In this document: piece by piece, positions 12,101 to 22,698 of the stretch
Position numbering within the stretch: the first letter of the stretch is position 1
How the letters are laid out: the number at the start of each line of letters is the position of its first letter
Source: Misgurnus anguillicaudatus
Lineage: Eukaryota; Chordata; Actinopteri; Cypriniformes; Cobitidae
Assembly (NCBI RefSeq): GCF_027580225.2
Contig: NC_073337.2
Location: 10,241,001 to 10,305,000, forward strand
Length of the DNA: 64,000 nucleotides
Direction of reading: 5' to 3'
Translations under genes and position numbers: made by a program
The notes under the pieces: generated by a model
Seen by the model: the letters and a program-made list of their open reading frames with translations, nothing else
What the model was told of the DNA's origin: nothing
Database searches by the model: none

Positions 12101-13858
12101 ATATAGCTGCAAGCAACAATGCCGGGGTCAAGCCGAAAAGGGCAAAAAAGGATGTAAAATTGAGATTGGATAAGCAGATTGAAGAACCTAGGTAGACCTA
12201 ATAATTTTAGATGAAAAAACAAATAAGTTATCAACAAAAATAATCAAAGTTCTTGTCTACTGCATTCGTCCTTCTGTTATTGACAATCGTGGAACATTAG
12301 AGCACTGAAGGACATGTGAGTGGTGTTTGCAGTGGGTCACATCATGTTATAACACGTTTAATTAGTCAAAAGAGACCATCCCCGTGTCTCTACCATGTTC
12401 TGATGCAGAGATATAGCTTTTGCAAAAACGGTTAATAAGGTATTCTCAATGGTTGCTAGGGAGTGAATTGGCAACCACCAGTGATCATAGTCAAAGCCAT
12501 GAAAGGAATAATCCATGATGACTCATGGTTTTAGATATGTTATTGCAGTAGTTTTAAGCAAAAATACCATATTTCTATCTCAAAACCACTAGGTGGCGCA
12601 ATGACAAAATTGTGCATGCAACATCAGGTCATGATTGTGTTACATCTAGCTAGTTTTATGTCTATACACTTTAGTTTAGTGAAGAAACAGTTGTAAGACC
12701 ATAGGGATGGCTTGTTATCAAAGGTTTTGTTCAATTATAAGGCCATCTAGTGGTGCAAGCATAAAATTGTTTTTGTGTAGCCTCAGAATATGCTCATGCA
12801 TCAGTGTATCAAATCTGGTGAAAAAATATATTTTCGTTACGAAGTTACAACCATTTATGTGTAATAAACACAAATTTTGAAGGAAATTTTTCGTTTTTTG
12901 CAATTTTCGGCCATTTCTGATAAAAATTTTAATATAACGTCAATAGAACTTTTTGTTCAGCAGGTAAGGTTAGTTTCTTCCTATGGTGTTTTCGAGTCGA
13001 TCGGAAAAAAGTTCGCGGAGATATTCAAGCGTGTTTCTTAAGCGCTATTTTGCTGCGCAGGGTTAACCGTAAGGCGGATTCTGGCATGTTTGGTATCGTT
13101 GGACTCGACAACCATTCAGAACTCCAAAGCAACAAGTCCCGTGAAAATACGTCAATCTGAGCCAAAGTTATAGGTGTATAAAACATTTCTCTGGCCACTA
13201 GGTGGCGCTGCGACGAAACTGTGCATGCACCCTCAGTTCCTGACTGGCATCACAAGTACCAAGTGTCGTGTCAATAGGCCAAAGTTTGACGAAGATACAG
13301 CCTAAAATCCGTTTTTTTTAGCTCTACGTAAAATTCGTTAAGGCGGTATATGACAACGGATTGCTGTATCAAAATTCTTTTGATAACTTTTTGCCATGAA
13401 TGTCTCAAGATGATACATACCAATTTTCGTGGAAATCGGACAAAAGCTCTAGGACGAGTTCGAAAAAGTAGGTTTTTTAAACAATTCAAAATGGCGGAAA
13501 AATTTAATATCGGAAAATTACGTCATAGGGTCCAATCGAATTGTCTTGAGCCAAGGAATCAGAGGAACCAAGAATTTTGTTTCTGGGACTCACGGATCAG
13601 AAGTTATAACCAAAAACATAAGTGCAACTTTGGACTGTTGGTGGCGCTAGCGGGTTAGAGATAGAGACTCCAAATTTGCTGTGGGGACACATTGGACTGT
13701 CCTCTATCAGTGTGCCAAATTTCATAACTTTCCTATGTACGGTTCTATGGGCTGCCATAGACCGCAATGGCGGAAGAAGAACCAGAATAATAATTATTAT
13801 AATAGGAAAACTAACAAATACAATAGGGGTCTTCGCCCCTTCGGGGCTTGACCCCTAA
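12101..13858 (+). repeat. Type B array unit 5 (last full unit)
   Basis: Last full copy of the array. Its 5' hairpin is mutated (GCTGCAAGCAAC), breaking one stem pair. Unlike its neighbours it reads CCACTAGGTGGCGCAATG at 12,588-12,605, closer to the CTCF-like consensus. It ends with GGCTTGACCCCTAA and is followed by further 3' ends rather than another 5' end. Confidence 0.85.
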
Positions 13859-13860
13859 TA

Positions 13861-14125
13861 AGAAAACTAACAAATACAATAGGGTTCTACGCCCCTTCGG
13901 GGCTTGACCCCTAAAAATTAAGAAAACTAACAAATACAATAGGGTTCTACGCCCCTTCGGGGCTTGACCCCTAATAATATATAATAATAATAATAATAAG
14001 AAAACTAACAATAACAATAGGGTTCTACGCCCCTTCGGGGCTTGACCCCTAATAATAATAATAATAATAATAAGAAAACTAACAATCCCAATAGGGGTCT
14101 CGCCCATTCTGGGCTTGACCCCTAA
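13861..14125 (+). repeat. Four extra tandem copies of the array's 3' terminus
   Basis: Four further copies of the terminal segment of about 54 bp (AGAAAACTAACAAATACAAT, then the GCCCCTTCGGGGC hairpin, then CTTGACCCCTAA) lie at about 13,861-13,915, 13,921-13,973, 14,000-14,052 and 14,074-14,124. They are separated by TAA/AAT runs. The last is degenerate (GCCCATTCTGGGC), and the array stops there. A minus-strand frame of 145 codons over this stretch arises from the repeated terminus and is not a gene. Confidence 0.85.
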
Positions 14126-14730
14126 ATACTCATGGCCTTCTGTATTGCATTCGTTTTGTACATTTACAGGTTCATAAATACTGTCGAATTTTAATTTCTT
14201 TAAGACAGAGCTGTGTTCTGTATTTACTGATGCACTGTAAATTTGCACTTTAAAAACCTTCTTGTTAAGAAATTGTTCTTCAATTTATTTTAGTTTTTTC
14301 AAATAATATATTTATATAACAGAATAGTTTGTTAATCTTTCTCATAAGGGAAACGAATTATTATAATATTTCGTAATTACTTATTACATTTATTATTACT
14401 TAAAATTAGTAAAACATGTGAATGTCGTGGAAACAATTTGTTAATTTTAATTATATCCGGAGCTCCGTATCAGTTAAACTATAATAGCCAACACACAACT
14501 GTACATAACTGCGATTTATCAGCTAATACTTTAATTAAATGCAATTATCCAAGAAAACAATTAGGCTTACTAAAAAAAATTATATCGGAGCGGGATCTGA
14601 GCGGGAATTGGTTTATTTGCGAGCCTGAGCGGAAAGTTAACGGAGCGCTTGCTTAGGCGGTGAGCGCTTGAACAGTAGAGCGGAATATTTAGCGGAGCGT
14701 CACACCGCTCTGCTTCACTCACATGCACTG
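14126..14730. other. AT-rich stretch with no recognised gene
   Basis: A+T-rich DNA just past the array. I see no coding or repeat structure until about 14,600, where a short stretch with repeated GAGCGG/GCGGAG words precedes a hAT-like end (ACAGCCCTAA near 14,743-14,748). Confidence 0.5.
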
Positions 14731-14818
14731 ATGGTGACAGCCCTAAATCCAATGTAGAGATATATGCAGTATAGTCCACGCATTTAAAGTGTTTTTAGCA
14801 TGTAGAACTTGTCGGCTA
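14731..14818 (+). repeat. Direct repeat copy 1 (about 87 bp)
   Basis: The segment from ATGGTGACAGCCCTAAAT to CTTGTCGGCT recurs at 15,189-15,276 with a few differences. It contains ACAGCCCTAA, which resembles a hAT right terminus. The two copies, about 460 bp apart, suggest a segmental duplication or two related transposon ends. Confidence 0.6.
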
Positions 14819-15188
14819 AAAGTCTGGACACCACTGTCTTAGAGTAATTGTGAAACACAAAGTCTTTTTGAGTTGCTGTGCTTTTCTTCTCAAATGTGTT
14901 TTTATAAATCTTATGCCTGCCCGCTGCAGCTTAGTCGTGTAAACTTCCAAAATTTACCAGGATCCAATCGCATTCTTTCCTTCATGCAGCTGATGCACGC
15001 GCCCGGTGTGTGTACGCGCGCCCGAGCGAACGAGGGAGGAAGAGAGAGAGAGAGAGAGCTGCAGCATTGTGCTGATTTATATGCTTCTGATACTATTGTC
15101 ATTTTCTTTCTAGTTTGTTTTACTAAACCGTATCTCCGCTATTTTATACAGTACTCGACATGAACTCAACTTCTCAAAAAAATAGAGT

Positions 15189-15276
15189 AATGGTGACAGC
15201 CCTAAATCTAATGTAGAGATATATGCAGTATAGTCCACGCATTTAAAGTGTTTTTTTAGCATGTAGATCTTGTCGG
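15189..15276 (+). repeat. Direct repeat copy 2 (about 87 bp)
   Basis: Second copy of the segment at 14,731-14,818. It differs by a few substitutions and a T-run length change before TAGCATGTAGA. Confidence 0.6.
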
Positions 15277-15335
15277 CTTTATCATCTTAAAAGTAGATCA
15301 CCACACAAAAAAGTCTGGACACCCCTGCTGCTGTA

Positions 15336-15449
15336 TGCAATGAGAGTGAGGGCCGGGTGATACGAGGGGGAGTTCGGGACAAATTGTTCAACACAACCAA
15401 TTTGATCACCCACTTAAAAAATAAGCATCCCGAAGCTTACAAAGAATAA
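15336..15449 (+). pseudogene. BED-type zinc finger relic of a hAT transposase
   Basis: Thirty-seven codons ending at a TAA read like the second half of a BED finger. An isolated Cys is followed by a basic linker and then FNTTNLITHLKNKHPEAYKE, which carries the His-x4-His pair typical of hAT transposases and ZBED proteins. The first Cys pair is incomplete and no catalytic region follows, so this is a fragment. The family call rests on the FNTTNL..HL...H pattern. Confidence 0.6.
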
Positions 15450-15600
15450 GCTTACATATCAATCAGCTAATTGATGACATTTTGCACATGGGTAAAGGTG
15501 CCCAATCAGTCATTTCTGGGAATAAATTACAAAAGTAAAAAAAAATGTTTTGGAAAATAGCTCTTTATTTGATTATCATTAAAATGTGTTTTTTATACAG

Positions 15601-15696
15601 AGATATCGGCATCGGCAAATATCGGTATCGGCCATAACAGACAAGGGTCATATCGGTTATCGGCATCGGCCAAAATTTTCACATCGGTGCATCACT
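15601..15696 (+). mobile_element. Right end of a hAT element (TATCGGCATCGG type)
   Basis: Repeated TATCGG/ATCGGCC words end in CATCGGTGCATCACTA. The reverse complement starts TAGTGATGCACCGATG, close to the intact hAT at 41,053-41,446. No matching left end was found, so the element is truncated. The BED relic at 15,336-15,449 may belong to it. Confidence 0.6.
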
Positions 15697-15775
15697 AACT
15701 TTAATGATTGCAATTTTCATACTGTAATAGTTAACATGCATGAACAGATCATTAAATCTACAATATGTCTAATTT

Positions 15776-15914
15776 GATCCTGTGTAGTTCAGTGGTAGAG
15801 TTGAGAAGTTTGAACCCAGGGAACATACATGATAATAAAAAGATGTATACCTTTTAATGCACTATACTGTATATCGCTTTGAATGAAAGCATCTGCCAAA
15901 TGCGTAAATGTAAA
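15776..15914 (+). mobile_element. tRNA-derived SINE copy
   Basis: An A-box-like TAGTTCAGTGGTAGAG and a degenerate B-box-like TTTGAACCC, about 30 bp apart, are followed by a tail with ATCGCTTTGAATGAAAGCAT and CTGCCAAATGCGTAAATGTA. That layout is the pattern of tRNA-derived SINEs common in cyprinid genomes. The copy is old, with a shortened head. Confidence 0.65.
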
Positions 15915-16648
15915 ATTTTATTAAAAAGATTTATGTTGACACCCTGTAAGCGTAATATGTTGATGTAAAATGTATCATAAAACTGAATTATTCTCAGCCA
16001 TTAATGTGTGTGATGTCTGGAGGGCAGATGAAATAAAATGACTGCATTCAACCATAGAGCAACAAAAACATAAAGATTCCATTTCGAACTTGAAACCTGT
16101 TTTAAGCTCTTGAAAATCATTGTTGACGTGAGTAATGCAAGTGAATATGTGTTTATTGTGAATCTGTTAGTTATATTCAGCTAAAATATTCAGAAGGTGT
16201 CCTGTATGATATCTTAACAAAGATGAGAATCAAATTTCACTTCATCGTTCACAAAGGGCCTCTGACAGTAGACCGATCGGTTTAATGTAAATAACAAAGG
16301 GCCTATATGTGACGTTGACCTCTTGTGCCTTGAGGGTTTCCTCTGAAAGATAAAATCAGAAATTAACATGGAGAAAGATGAAGAGGGCAGGCCAATAGAG
16401 GGATGGAGGTTATTATTCATGAGCAGGAAATAAGCAGAGGAAATCGCAGGTGTTGAGAACTTTACTGTCCCTCACTGGATTTATTATTATTATTTTATTT
16501 TCATTTCAACTGATTGTCTCTTAATACTGTACATTGTGTTTGTGAATTTTCTTGCTCATCTAAGATAAAATCTCCAGCTGGCTCGATGGCTTTATTGCAC
16601 TTTTAAAAATAAAGGCGCATAAAAGCTTTTTCACGCTGATGACTATAC
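15915..16648. other. No gene seen
   Basis: AT-rich sequence with only short chance frames and a small ATT tract near 16,482. I see no element ends. Confidence 0.5.
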
Positions 16649-17567
16649 GGGTGATTCTCACGAAAACTTGGTTTTAAAAATGTCAAGCATGAAAATGTAA
16701 AAATTGCTTAAATTTACTTTTTTTCCCACCAGACATTGAAAAACAAAGTCTGGAGTAAATGGGAACATTAATTTAAAAACTTTTACTTATCATTTAACAC
16801 TTTTTGTAACATAATTTAAAAAATTAGTCCTAAAAAATCTCATTACCGCAGCAGTCAGAAAACATCAACACTGACATATTTTCAAAACGACATGACAAAC
16901 CTGAAAGAACATAATTTGGAGATTCTGCACATGCTTTTAAAATCAAAGTATTATGCTTCTATTAATTAAATTAACATTTAATAAGCATCTGTTGCGGTAA
17001 TGATAATCAAAATGTCGTGTAAGCATTCTGACAAGACAATATTTCAAATTAACTGTAAAAAAATGATCTTACCTGGTAGCCATCTTGAAGTAACTAGTCC
17101 ATGTGCTTGGTCACTCAAAATCAAACTTTATTCAAATTCTGTATGTGTGCTTAAACTGTTCTCAAAAAGTGTTGCGGAGGATGAGAACATCAAGCATGGA
17201 CACATCATTTTCCTAATTTTTCTTCATTATTATTATACATGAATATTCAGTAAATATTTTTTCTGTCATCTAAAGTAGTCTAGCAAAACATCCATTTATT
17301 TTTTTTTCTCAATATTTTTGTGTTAATTTGATTAAATTACAACATAACGCATGTTCAAACACAGCCGGACACATTGCGGTAATGAGAATTTCAGCAGAAA
17401 ATGAGATAAAATTTACAATTATAAATTCTTATGTTGAAATCACACATTGTGCAAGGTAGAACACAGTATTGTGTTAATTCTGATGTTTTTTAATGTTACT
17501 ATATTACACATTTTAAAGCTAAAATCATTAGTGCCGTGGTGTTTCAATGGTTTTATGAGAATTACCC
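16649..17567. mobile_element. Non-autonomous DNA element (GGGTRATTCTCA ends)
   Basis: The left end GGGTGATTCTCACGAAAAC and the reverse complement of the right end, GGGTAATTCTCATAAAACC, form a terminal inverted repeat. ATAC flanks both sides and may be the target duplication. The interior is AT-rich, with recurrent ATTACCGCA/TTGCGGTAATGA words and no coding capacity. Confidence 0.6.
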
Positions 17568-17589
17568 ATACAGTCATTCATTTCTTTTA

Positions 17590-17735
17590 TTCTTTTAATC
17601 TAAAGAACCTTTATGTACTACATTAAACCTTTTTTGAAACATAAAGGTTCTTCAGATGTTCTTCATATAGAACCATTCAGCCAAAAATGGTTCTTCTATG
17701 GCATCGTGAAGCACCTTTAATTTTAAGAGAGCGTC
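17590..17735. repeat. Imperfect hairpin repeat (AAAGAACCTTTAT words)
   Basis: A short palindromic stretch in which AAGAACCTTTATGT and ACATAAAGGTTCTT face each other, followed by AGAACCATT/AATGGTTCT. It resembles a small MITE, but I could not fix the ends. Confidence 0.45.
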
Positions 17736-17964
17736 AAGTGTAAGAGTCTACTCTGATCATGTCTTTTAGATGTTTGAAAATGTGATGTAAAAAAAATTCT
17801 GTATGGTCAGAGTTTTGAGTCTAATGGAGGAGGTGTTGGTGACAAGTAATGATTAAATACATGTCCAGAAGTCTTTCACACACCACTGGTTTCTGCCCAC
17901 AGTCAATGTGTGTGTTATAGTTTTTCTCTGTTCATGTTATTTGTGTGAGACACACACTACACAG

Positions 17965-17967
<3 letters not shown>

Positions 17968-18002
<35 letters not shown>
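17968..18002. repeat. (GT)n microsatellite
   Basis: An uninterrupted GT run of about 35 bp. The minus-strand open frame with a Thr-His run here is an artefact of the repeat. Confidence 0.9.
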
Positions 18003-18003
<1 letters not shown>

Positions 18004-18831
18004 ATTTGTGCATGCATGCGTGCCTGTGTGGCGTAAAACTCTTTCTGGACATGACAGTTCAGAGCTGCAGGGCTGTCACAGACTGTTGTGTATGTGAGGA
18101 CAGTAATAATGGAGCAGGACATTGATTTCTTTTGCTTTCAACCGGTCAAAACAAGAGACGGCCTGGAGTACTCGGGCGTGACCACAATTGTTAATCATCA
18201 TGAAAACAATCATCGAATGACTTTAATTTCACACTTTCCAACATATCAGATTTTTCACTATTACTTTGACTGTAAAATGTGTGCATTCATTCATTTTACA
18301 CTAGACTATACAGTAAAATAGCTTGCTCTTGGGATCTGTAAATATACAGTACTCTACAACTGGTTTTTGAATGTTTTTCATGTGGCTGTTTGTTGTTCAG
18401 GGTCAATAAGAATTGATTTATTTGCACCACAGTAAGCTGATTGTCAGTATTTATCCTGCACACAGCATGTTGCCAAGAAAAACACGCATTAGACCAGACA
18501 ATCTTCTTAGCACACTGCAATCTCTTCTCAGTCACAGATACAGTCAAAGAGTCTTGCCAAAAGAAACTATACATTACACTGTGATGCTTGACTCAGTTCA
18601 AGGTTATGTTTGCAGTATGGATCTTATAACCTCACATTACGACTGACTCACATTTCTATATAAATTATTAAAGCACCGTATAACTAAAGGGAAACTTCAA
18701 CAAATAAACCAATGAGATGATATTTCAAGCACCAGACAGAAAATATAGATTGTTCTCTTTCATTGTTCCCACCTGTCTGTCTCTTTCTGTTCCCGTCTGT
18801 CTCTCATCTGTCCCTACACCTCTCCTTCTCT
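18003..18831. other. No gene seen
   Basis: Non-repetitive-looking sequence. Frames of up to 92 codons occur on both strands but lack recognisable domains or splice context. A CT-rich stretch lies near 18,756-18,835. Confidence 0.45.
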
Positions 18832-19030
18832 CAGGGTTCCCACAGTGATGGAATGTCTGGAATATCATGGAATTTTTAAATGTCTATTCCAGACTTCTAT
18901 ATTTTCTTGTCTAAGTCATGAAATATCAGGGATTTTTCTTTGTCATTTTAAATTTTTCTTGCCAAAAAGCCTATTCATTTTTCCAATAGGCTTTCTGGAT
19001 TATCGCAAAGATCTATGTTTAACAAAAGTT
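18832..19030. mobile_element. hAT end relic (AGGGTTCCCACAG type)
   Basis: CAGGGTTCCCACAGTGATGG followed by repeated GGAATTT/TGGAAT words resembles one end of a common fish hAT family. No opposite end was found. Confidence 0.35.
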
Positions 19031-19139
19031 TGACACTTACACGTTTTGTCCAACAAGATCATCTTCATAGATTAATTTTGAAGTCTATGCATTTACTAGA
19101 AATGAAAAGCTAACCGTAGGCTACAAGTGAACTACACCA

Positions 19140-19433
19140 CACTCTAAAAACAAACGGTGCTATATAGCACCAAAAGTGGTTCTTTGCTCGTAATCATAGA
19201 AGAACCATTTTTAGTGCCATATAGCACCGGTGAAGCACCTGTGTAGAACCATACAGTGCCACGTAGAACCAAATGTGGTGCTATAGTGGTGCTACATGGC
19301 ACCTATATGGTTCTACACAGGTGCTTCACCGGTGCCTCACCGGTGCCACATGGCACCAAAAACGGCTCTTCCACGACCACGATTCAAATCAACAGCCTTG
19401 GTTCTATATAGCACCGCTTGCTTTTTTAGAGTG
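19140..19433. mobile_element. MITE with CACTCTAAAAA ends
   Basis: The left end CACTCTAAAAACAAACGGTG and the reverse complement of the right end (CACTCTAAAAAAGCAAGCGG) are near-perfect inverted repeats, and the pairing continues inward through GTGCTATATAG. The interior is a patchwork of AGAACC and GGTGC/GCACC palindromes. A forward frame of 82 codons through it is not a gene. Confidence 0.75.
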
Positions 19434-19589
19434 CATGGTTTCTTGACATCAACGTTATCGCCACCAAGCTTCCGACAGCTCTTTCAAACTTTATTAAACA
19501 CATTTAAAAACATGTTCGCTGATAAGGAAATACTTTGTGGATAAATGTTTGTTGGGAATTGTGCCCATGTTGCAATGTTTTTAAGATCT

Positions 19590-19935
19590 TCATTCAAAAT
19601 GTTGATGTTTTTCTGTGTTCAGTCGAGAAGAAATCATGTTTTTTGAGGAAAACATTCCAGGATTTTCTCATTTTAATGGACTTTAATGGACCCCAACACT
19701 TAACAGCTTCAATGCAGTCCAAAATTGCAGTTTCAACGCAGTTTCAAAGGACTCCAAACGATCCCAAACGAGGCACAAGGGTCCCATCCAGCGAAACGAT
19801 TGTCATTCTTGGCAAGAAAAACAAAAAATATGCACTTTTAAACCACAACTTCTTATCTTCCGTATGCGAAACTACGCCCCAGTGTTTACAAGTGTGGAGA
19901 AAGAGGATCGTTCCTACGTTTTTGTATATCGAATG
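19590..19935 (+). repeat. Dispersed repeat family D, copy 1
   Basis: This copy shares the CAGTCGAGAAGAAAT, TTTGAGGAAAAC and CCACAACTTCT landmarks with copies at 21,650-22,244 (-), 28,340-28,870 (+) and 30,560-30,900 (-). The four copies share order and spacing but are diverged. The 133-codon frame here is not conserved between copies. Confidence 0.65.
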
Positions 19936-19946
19936 ATACTAATTAA

Positions 19947-20405
19947 AGGTGACATAGAATGATTGAACGGAGTATTTATCCTTGTTCTGTTATGTGACAT
20001 GTAGACAAAATTTTTTTTGTTTGGGTCTGTAATGCCTTAGATGCTTCCTAAAAACCTCTCTAAGAAAGCTCTATTAGGGTGGGGGATTTTAAACAAGTGG
20101 TTTTGCACCTATTTGGCTCCCCCTACTGGCTTAACTTGCAATCTCATTACTGATTGGCTGACGTTGCTGCCACTCAAAAAATGTAGCCAATTATTTTAAA
20201 GTGGAAGGGCAGTTAGATGCCTGTCATGTCATAAGCATCAGTTTTTCAGATTGGGCTGTTTTCTGGCTGACATTTCTAAAAGAGGAATTTCTATGAGACT
20301 GAGATGTTTAGCATGTTTAGCACTTTTTGTATGTTTGTGAATGTGGGTAGACTACCATTATTCAACAAAGACAAGGTAAAAATGGTTTTTCATTTTCTGT
20401 CCCCT
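19947..20405. mobile_element. TTAA-flanked MITE (AGGTGACATAG ends)
   Basis: AGGTGACATAGAATG at the left pairs with CATTTTCTGTCCCCT at the right, and TTAA lies immediately outside both ends (19,943-19,946 and 20,406-20,409). TTAA duplications are typical of Kolobok and piggyBac elements. No coding sequence is seen. Confidence 0.65.
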
Positions 20406-20427
20406 TTAATGTCTTTGTGTCAGTTTG

Positions 20428-21623
20428 AAGGAGTCATATTATAGGGCTAAAAAGCGCATTACTTTGTGTATTTGGTGTAATACAATGTGTTCGTGTGGTT
20501 TATGGTTAAAAAATCATTCTTTTCCACATACCATACATTTTTTAGCACCTCTAAGTCCCGCCCATCTGAAACAGGTCGTTTGATACAAAGCTCATCATTG
20601 TAAGAAAGCGCGGTGTCAACGGGTGTGAACTTATTGGCCAGCTATCCAGTGCGTTGTGATTGGCCGATACCTCAGTAACGTAATCGGAAATATGACGCTC
20701 CTTGCCAAGTTTTGGAAGATGAGCTCCCAAAACAATAGTGAAAGCCACGACATACTATCGTATTTACTACTACCTTATCAACATGAGCCTGAATCTGAGC
20801 CAGAAAACACGGATGGCTAAGCTAATCGATCAACTTTACCAGTGCGATGTGAGAAGAACGTAACAGATGGTAAAGGTAAGGATACTAAAACATAAACCAT
20901 GTTTGCATTTGTGAACGTAGAAACAACAAACAAGCACTAATCTGCACTTCTCAAATCTCGCGTTTGGATCATCATTAGGAAATTCATTACATGAAAACAC
21001 AGGCGCGTCTCTGCTCAAAACTAGTCTTTGAAACGTCAGTGAGGAAATTTATTAAATATGAAAAAAAACATTGGCTACTTACAGGATGTCAGTGTAGTTG
21101 CAAAGTTACAATTGCTCCACTTTTTAGACAAAGCCTTTGTGTACATCAAGGGGTTGTACTCCGCGATGTTTAGAAAGTAATCCCCCTTAAAATGTGCAGC
21201 ACACAATTGAACATTTGGGCTGTACTGTTCTGACACAGTGTTGTAAATAAAACCTAACCACTGCTTTCTTAATGTTTACTCTGTTGGAATGCCAACCAAA
21301 GTAGTTTTGAAACGAAACACAGCGTCTGCTCGACATGGTGGATACAACAATACTACAGTGTGATTGAAAGTTACACCCTCTATCTTTGCGTATATATGAG
21401 GGCGGTGTTATGAAAATGTTCAAACCAGTATGACGTCAAACTGCATGGGCGTGTTAAACGAGCCGTTTTAGGTGGGCGTGGATGAGGCTTTATGTTTAAA
21501 AAGAATATCTCTTTGGATTTGAAACTTTAATTTTTGTAACTTTACAGATCTTTTATGTGCACAGACATCATTTAACACTCTAAAAACAAAGGAAAACATG
21601 CAGTCTGACAATATGACTCCTTT
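20428..21623. mobile_element. Non-autonomous element with AAGGAGTCATAT ends
   Basis: AAGGAGTCATATTAT at the left and ATATGACTCCTT at the right form the inverted repeat of a roughly 1.2-kb element. The interior carries CCAAT-like and GC-rich words (GATTGGCC, TGGGCGTG) but no coherent frame. I could not settle a target duplication. Confidence 0.6.
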
Positions 21624-21649
21624 AAAATGGTCCGCAAATGTGCGTTTCA

Positions 21650-22244
21650 TTACACAATTAGGTGAGGTCACGCTGGCGCGCCACACAGCTAAAGGAAGAT
21701 GAGAAGTTGTGGTTTAAAAGTGCATATTTTTTATTTCTTTATAGTTTCGCTACACTGTAAAAAATACTTTGCTGCCTTAAATTTTTTTTGTTGAATCAAC
21801 TCGGATTTACAAGTCATTTCAACTTATTATTATTTATCTTGACAAGAGATGAGTTGTTTTAACTACAGGTGAGTTGTTATAACTTATAAAATATAGTTGA
21901 GAAAAGTCAACTCAATTTTATAAGTTGTGACAACTCATCTCTGTTGACATGACTTGTAAATCTAAGTTGATTTAACAAAAAAATTAAGACAGCAAAGTAT
22001 TTTTTACAGTGTAGATAAGACCCTTATGACTCGTTTGGGATCGTTTAGAGCTGCAACTTTAAACTGCATTAAAACTGTTTAGTGTTGGTGTCCATTAATG
22101 TCCATTAAAATGAGAAAAATCCTGGAATATTTTCCTCAAAAAACATAATTTCTTCTCGACTGAACAAAGAAGGGTATCAACATTTTGGATGACATGGTGG
22201 TGAGTAAATTATCTGGATTTTTTTTAAGAAAATGGACTAATCCT
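21650..22244 (-). repeat. Dispersed repeat family D, copy 2 (interrupted)
   Basis: Reverse-oriented copy of the family at 19,590. It carries AGAAGTTGTGGTTTAAAAGT and ATTTCTTCTCGACTGAAC and ends ACTAATCCT next to TTAA (22,245-22,248). A TA-flanked palindrome (21,753-22,011) has inserted into it. Confidence 0.65.
21753..22011. mobile_element. TA-flanked palindromic MITE
   Basis: CACTGTAAAAAATACTTTGC at the left and GCAAAGTATTTTTTACAGTG at the right are perfect inverted repeats. Pairing continues inward for about 60 bp. TA flanks both sides, as for Tc1/mariner-type elements. It interrupts repeat D copy 2, so it is the younger insertion. Confidence 0.8.
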
Positions 22245-22698
22245 TTAAAGTCCCTGAAAAAATCTGTATTTTTATAGCAACTTGTTAGCTTTAAGAGACA
22301 CTTTAAAGCTTTTAAAAGTCACAAGGCAGGTATTATGGTAGGTTTTGTTGTAGAATAAAGCGTGAAAATATCTTGGGATTATGTTATAAATCTTATTTAA
22401 GGAGTTTAACCAAAACCCCATTTAATAATCCCATTGACTTGGACAATGTAACCAGAAATGCTAAGATGCTAACTCGCTTCTGGGTTTTGCCTAGAAATAC
22501 ATCATCCCTGCAGCACATTATGGTTAGGCTATTTTCAGCGCTATTTTATTCCCTTAAATTCATTCAGTAAACACAAAACAATAAATTGAACCCCTTTAAC
22601 AAAAAAAATCTTTGTTCAAGTTACTTAATTATCTTTGTTGGGAGAACAAGTTATATTTTTTTACTGTGTTGTTAACTAAGGCAAACATGCCAGGAAAT
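22245..22698. other. No gene seen
   Basis: AT-rich sequence. A 65-codon frame at 22,373-22,570 shows no recognisable domain. Confidence 0.4.

Larger units (their letters stand above)
604..13215 (+). promoter_or_regulatory. Ladder of CTCF-like motifs (predicted)
   Basis: More than 30 occurrences of a sequence close to the vertebrate CTCF core (consensus about CCACYAGGGGGCGCT) lie on the + strand of the array. The best read TGACCACTAGGGGGCACTA (722-741 and repeats) and TGACCACTAGGTGGCGCTG (2,074-2,092 and its counterparts in later units). All are in the same orientation because the array is head to tail. The motif match is seen directly; binding is an inference. CpG methylation or divergence at fixed positions could abolish it. 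Confidence 0.45.

Noticed and set aside
13811..14248. 145-codon minus-strand frame with a repeated arginine/lysine-rich motif
   Set aside because: It is the translation of serial copies of the array's 3' terminus and the AAT tracts, with leucine/isoleucine runs from TAA repeats.
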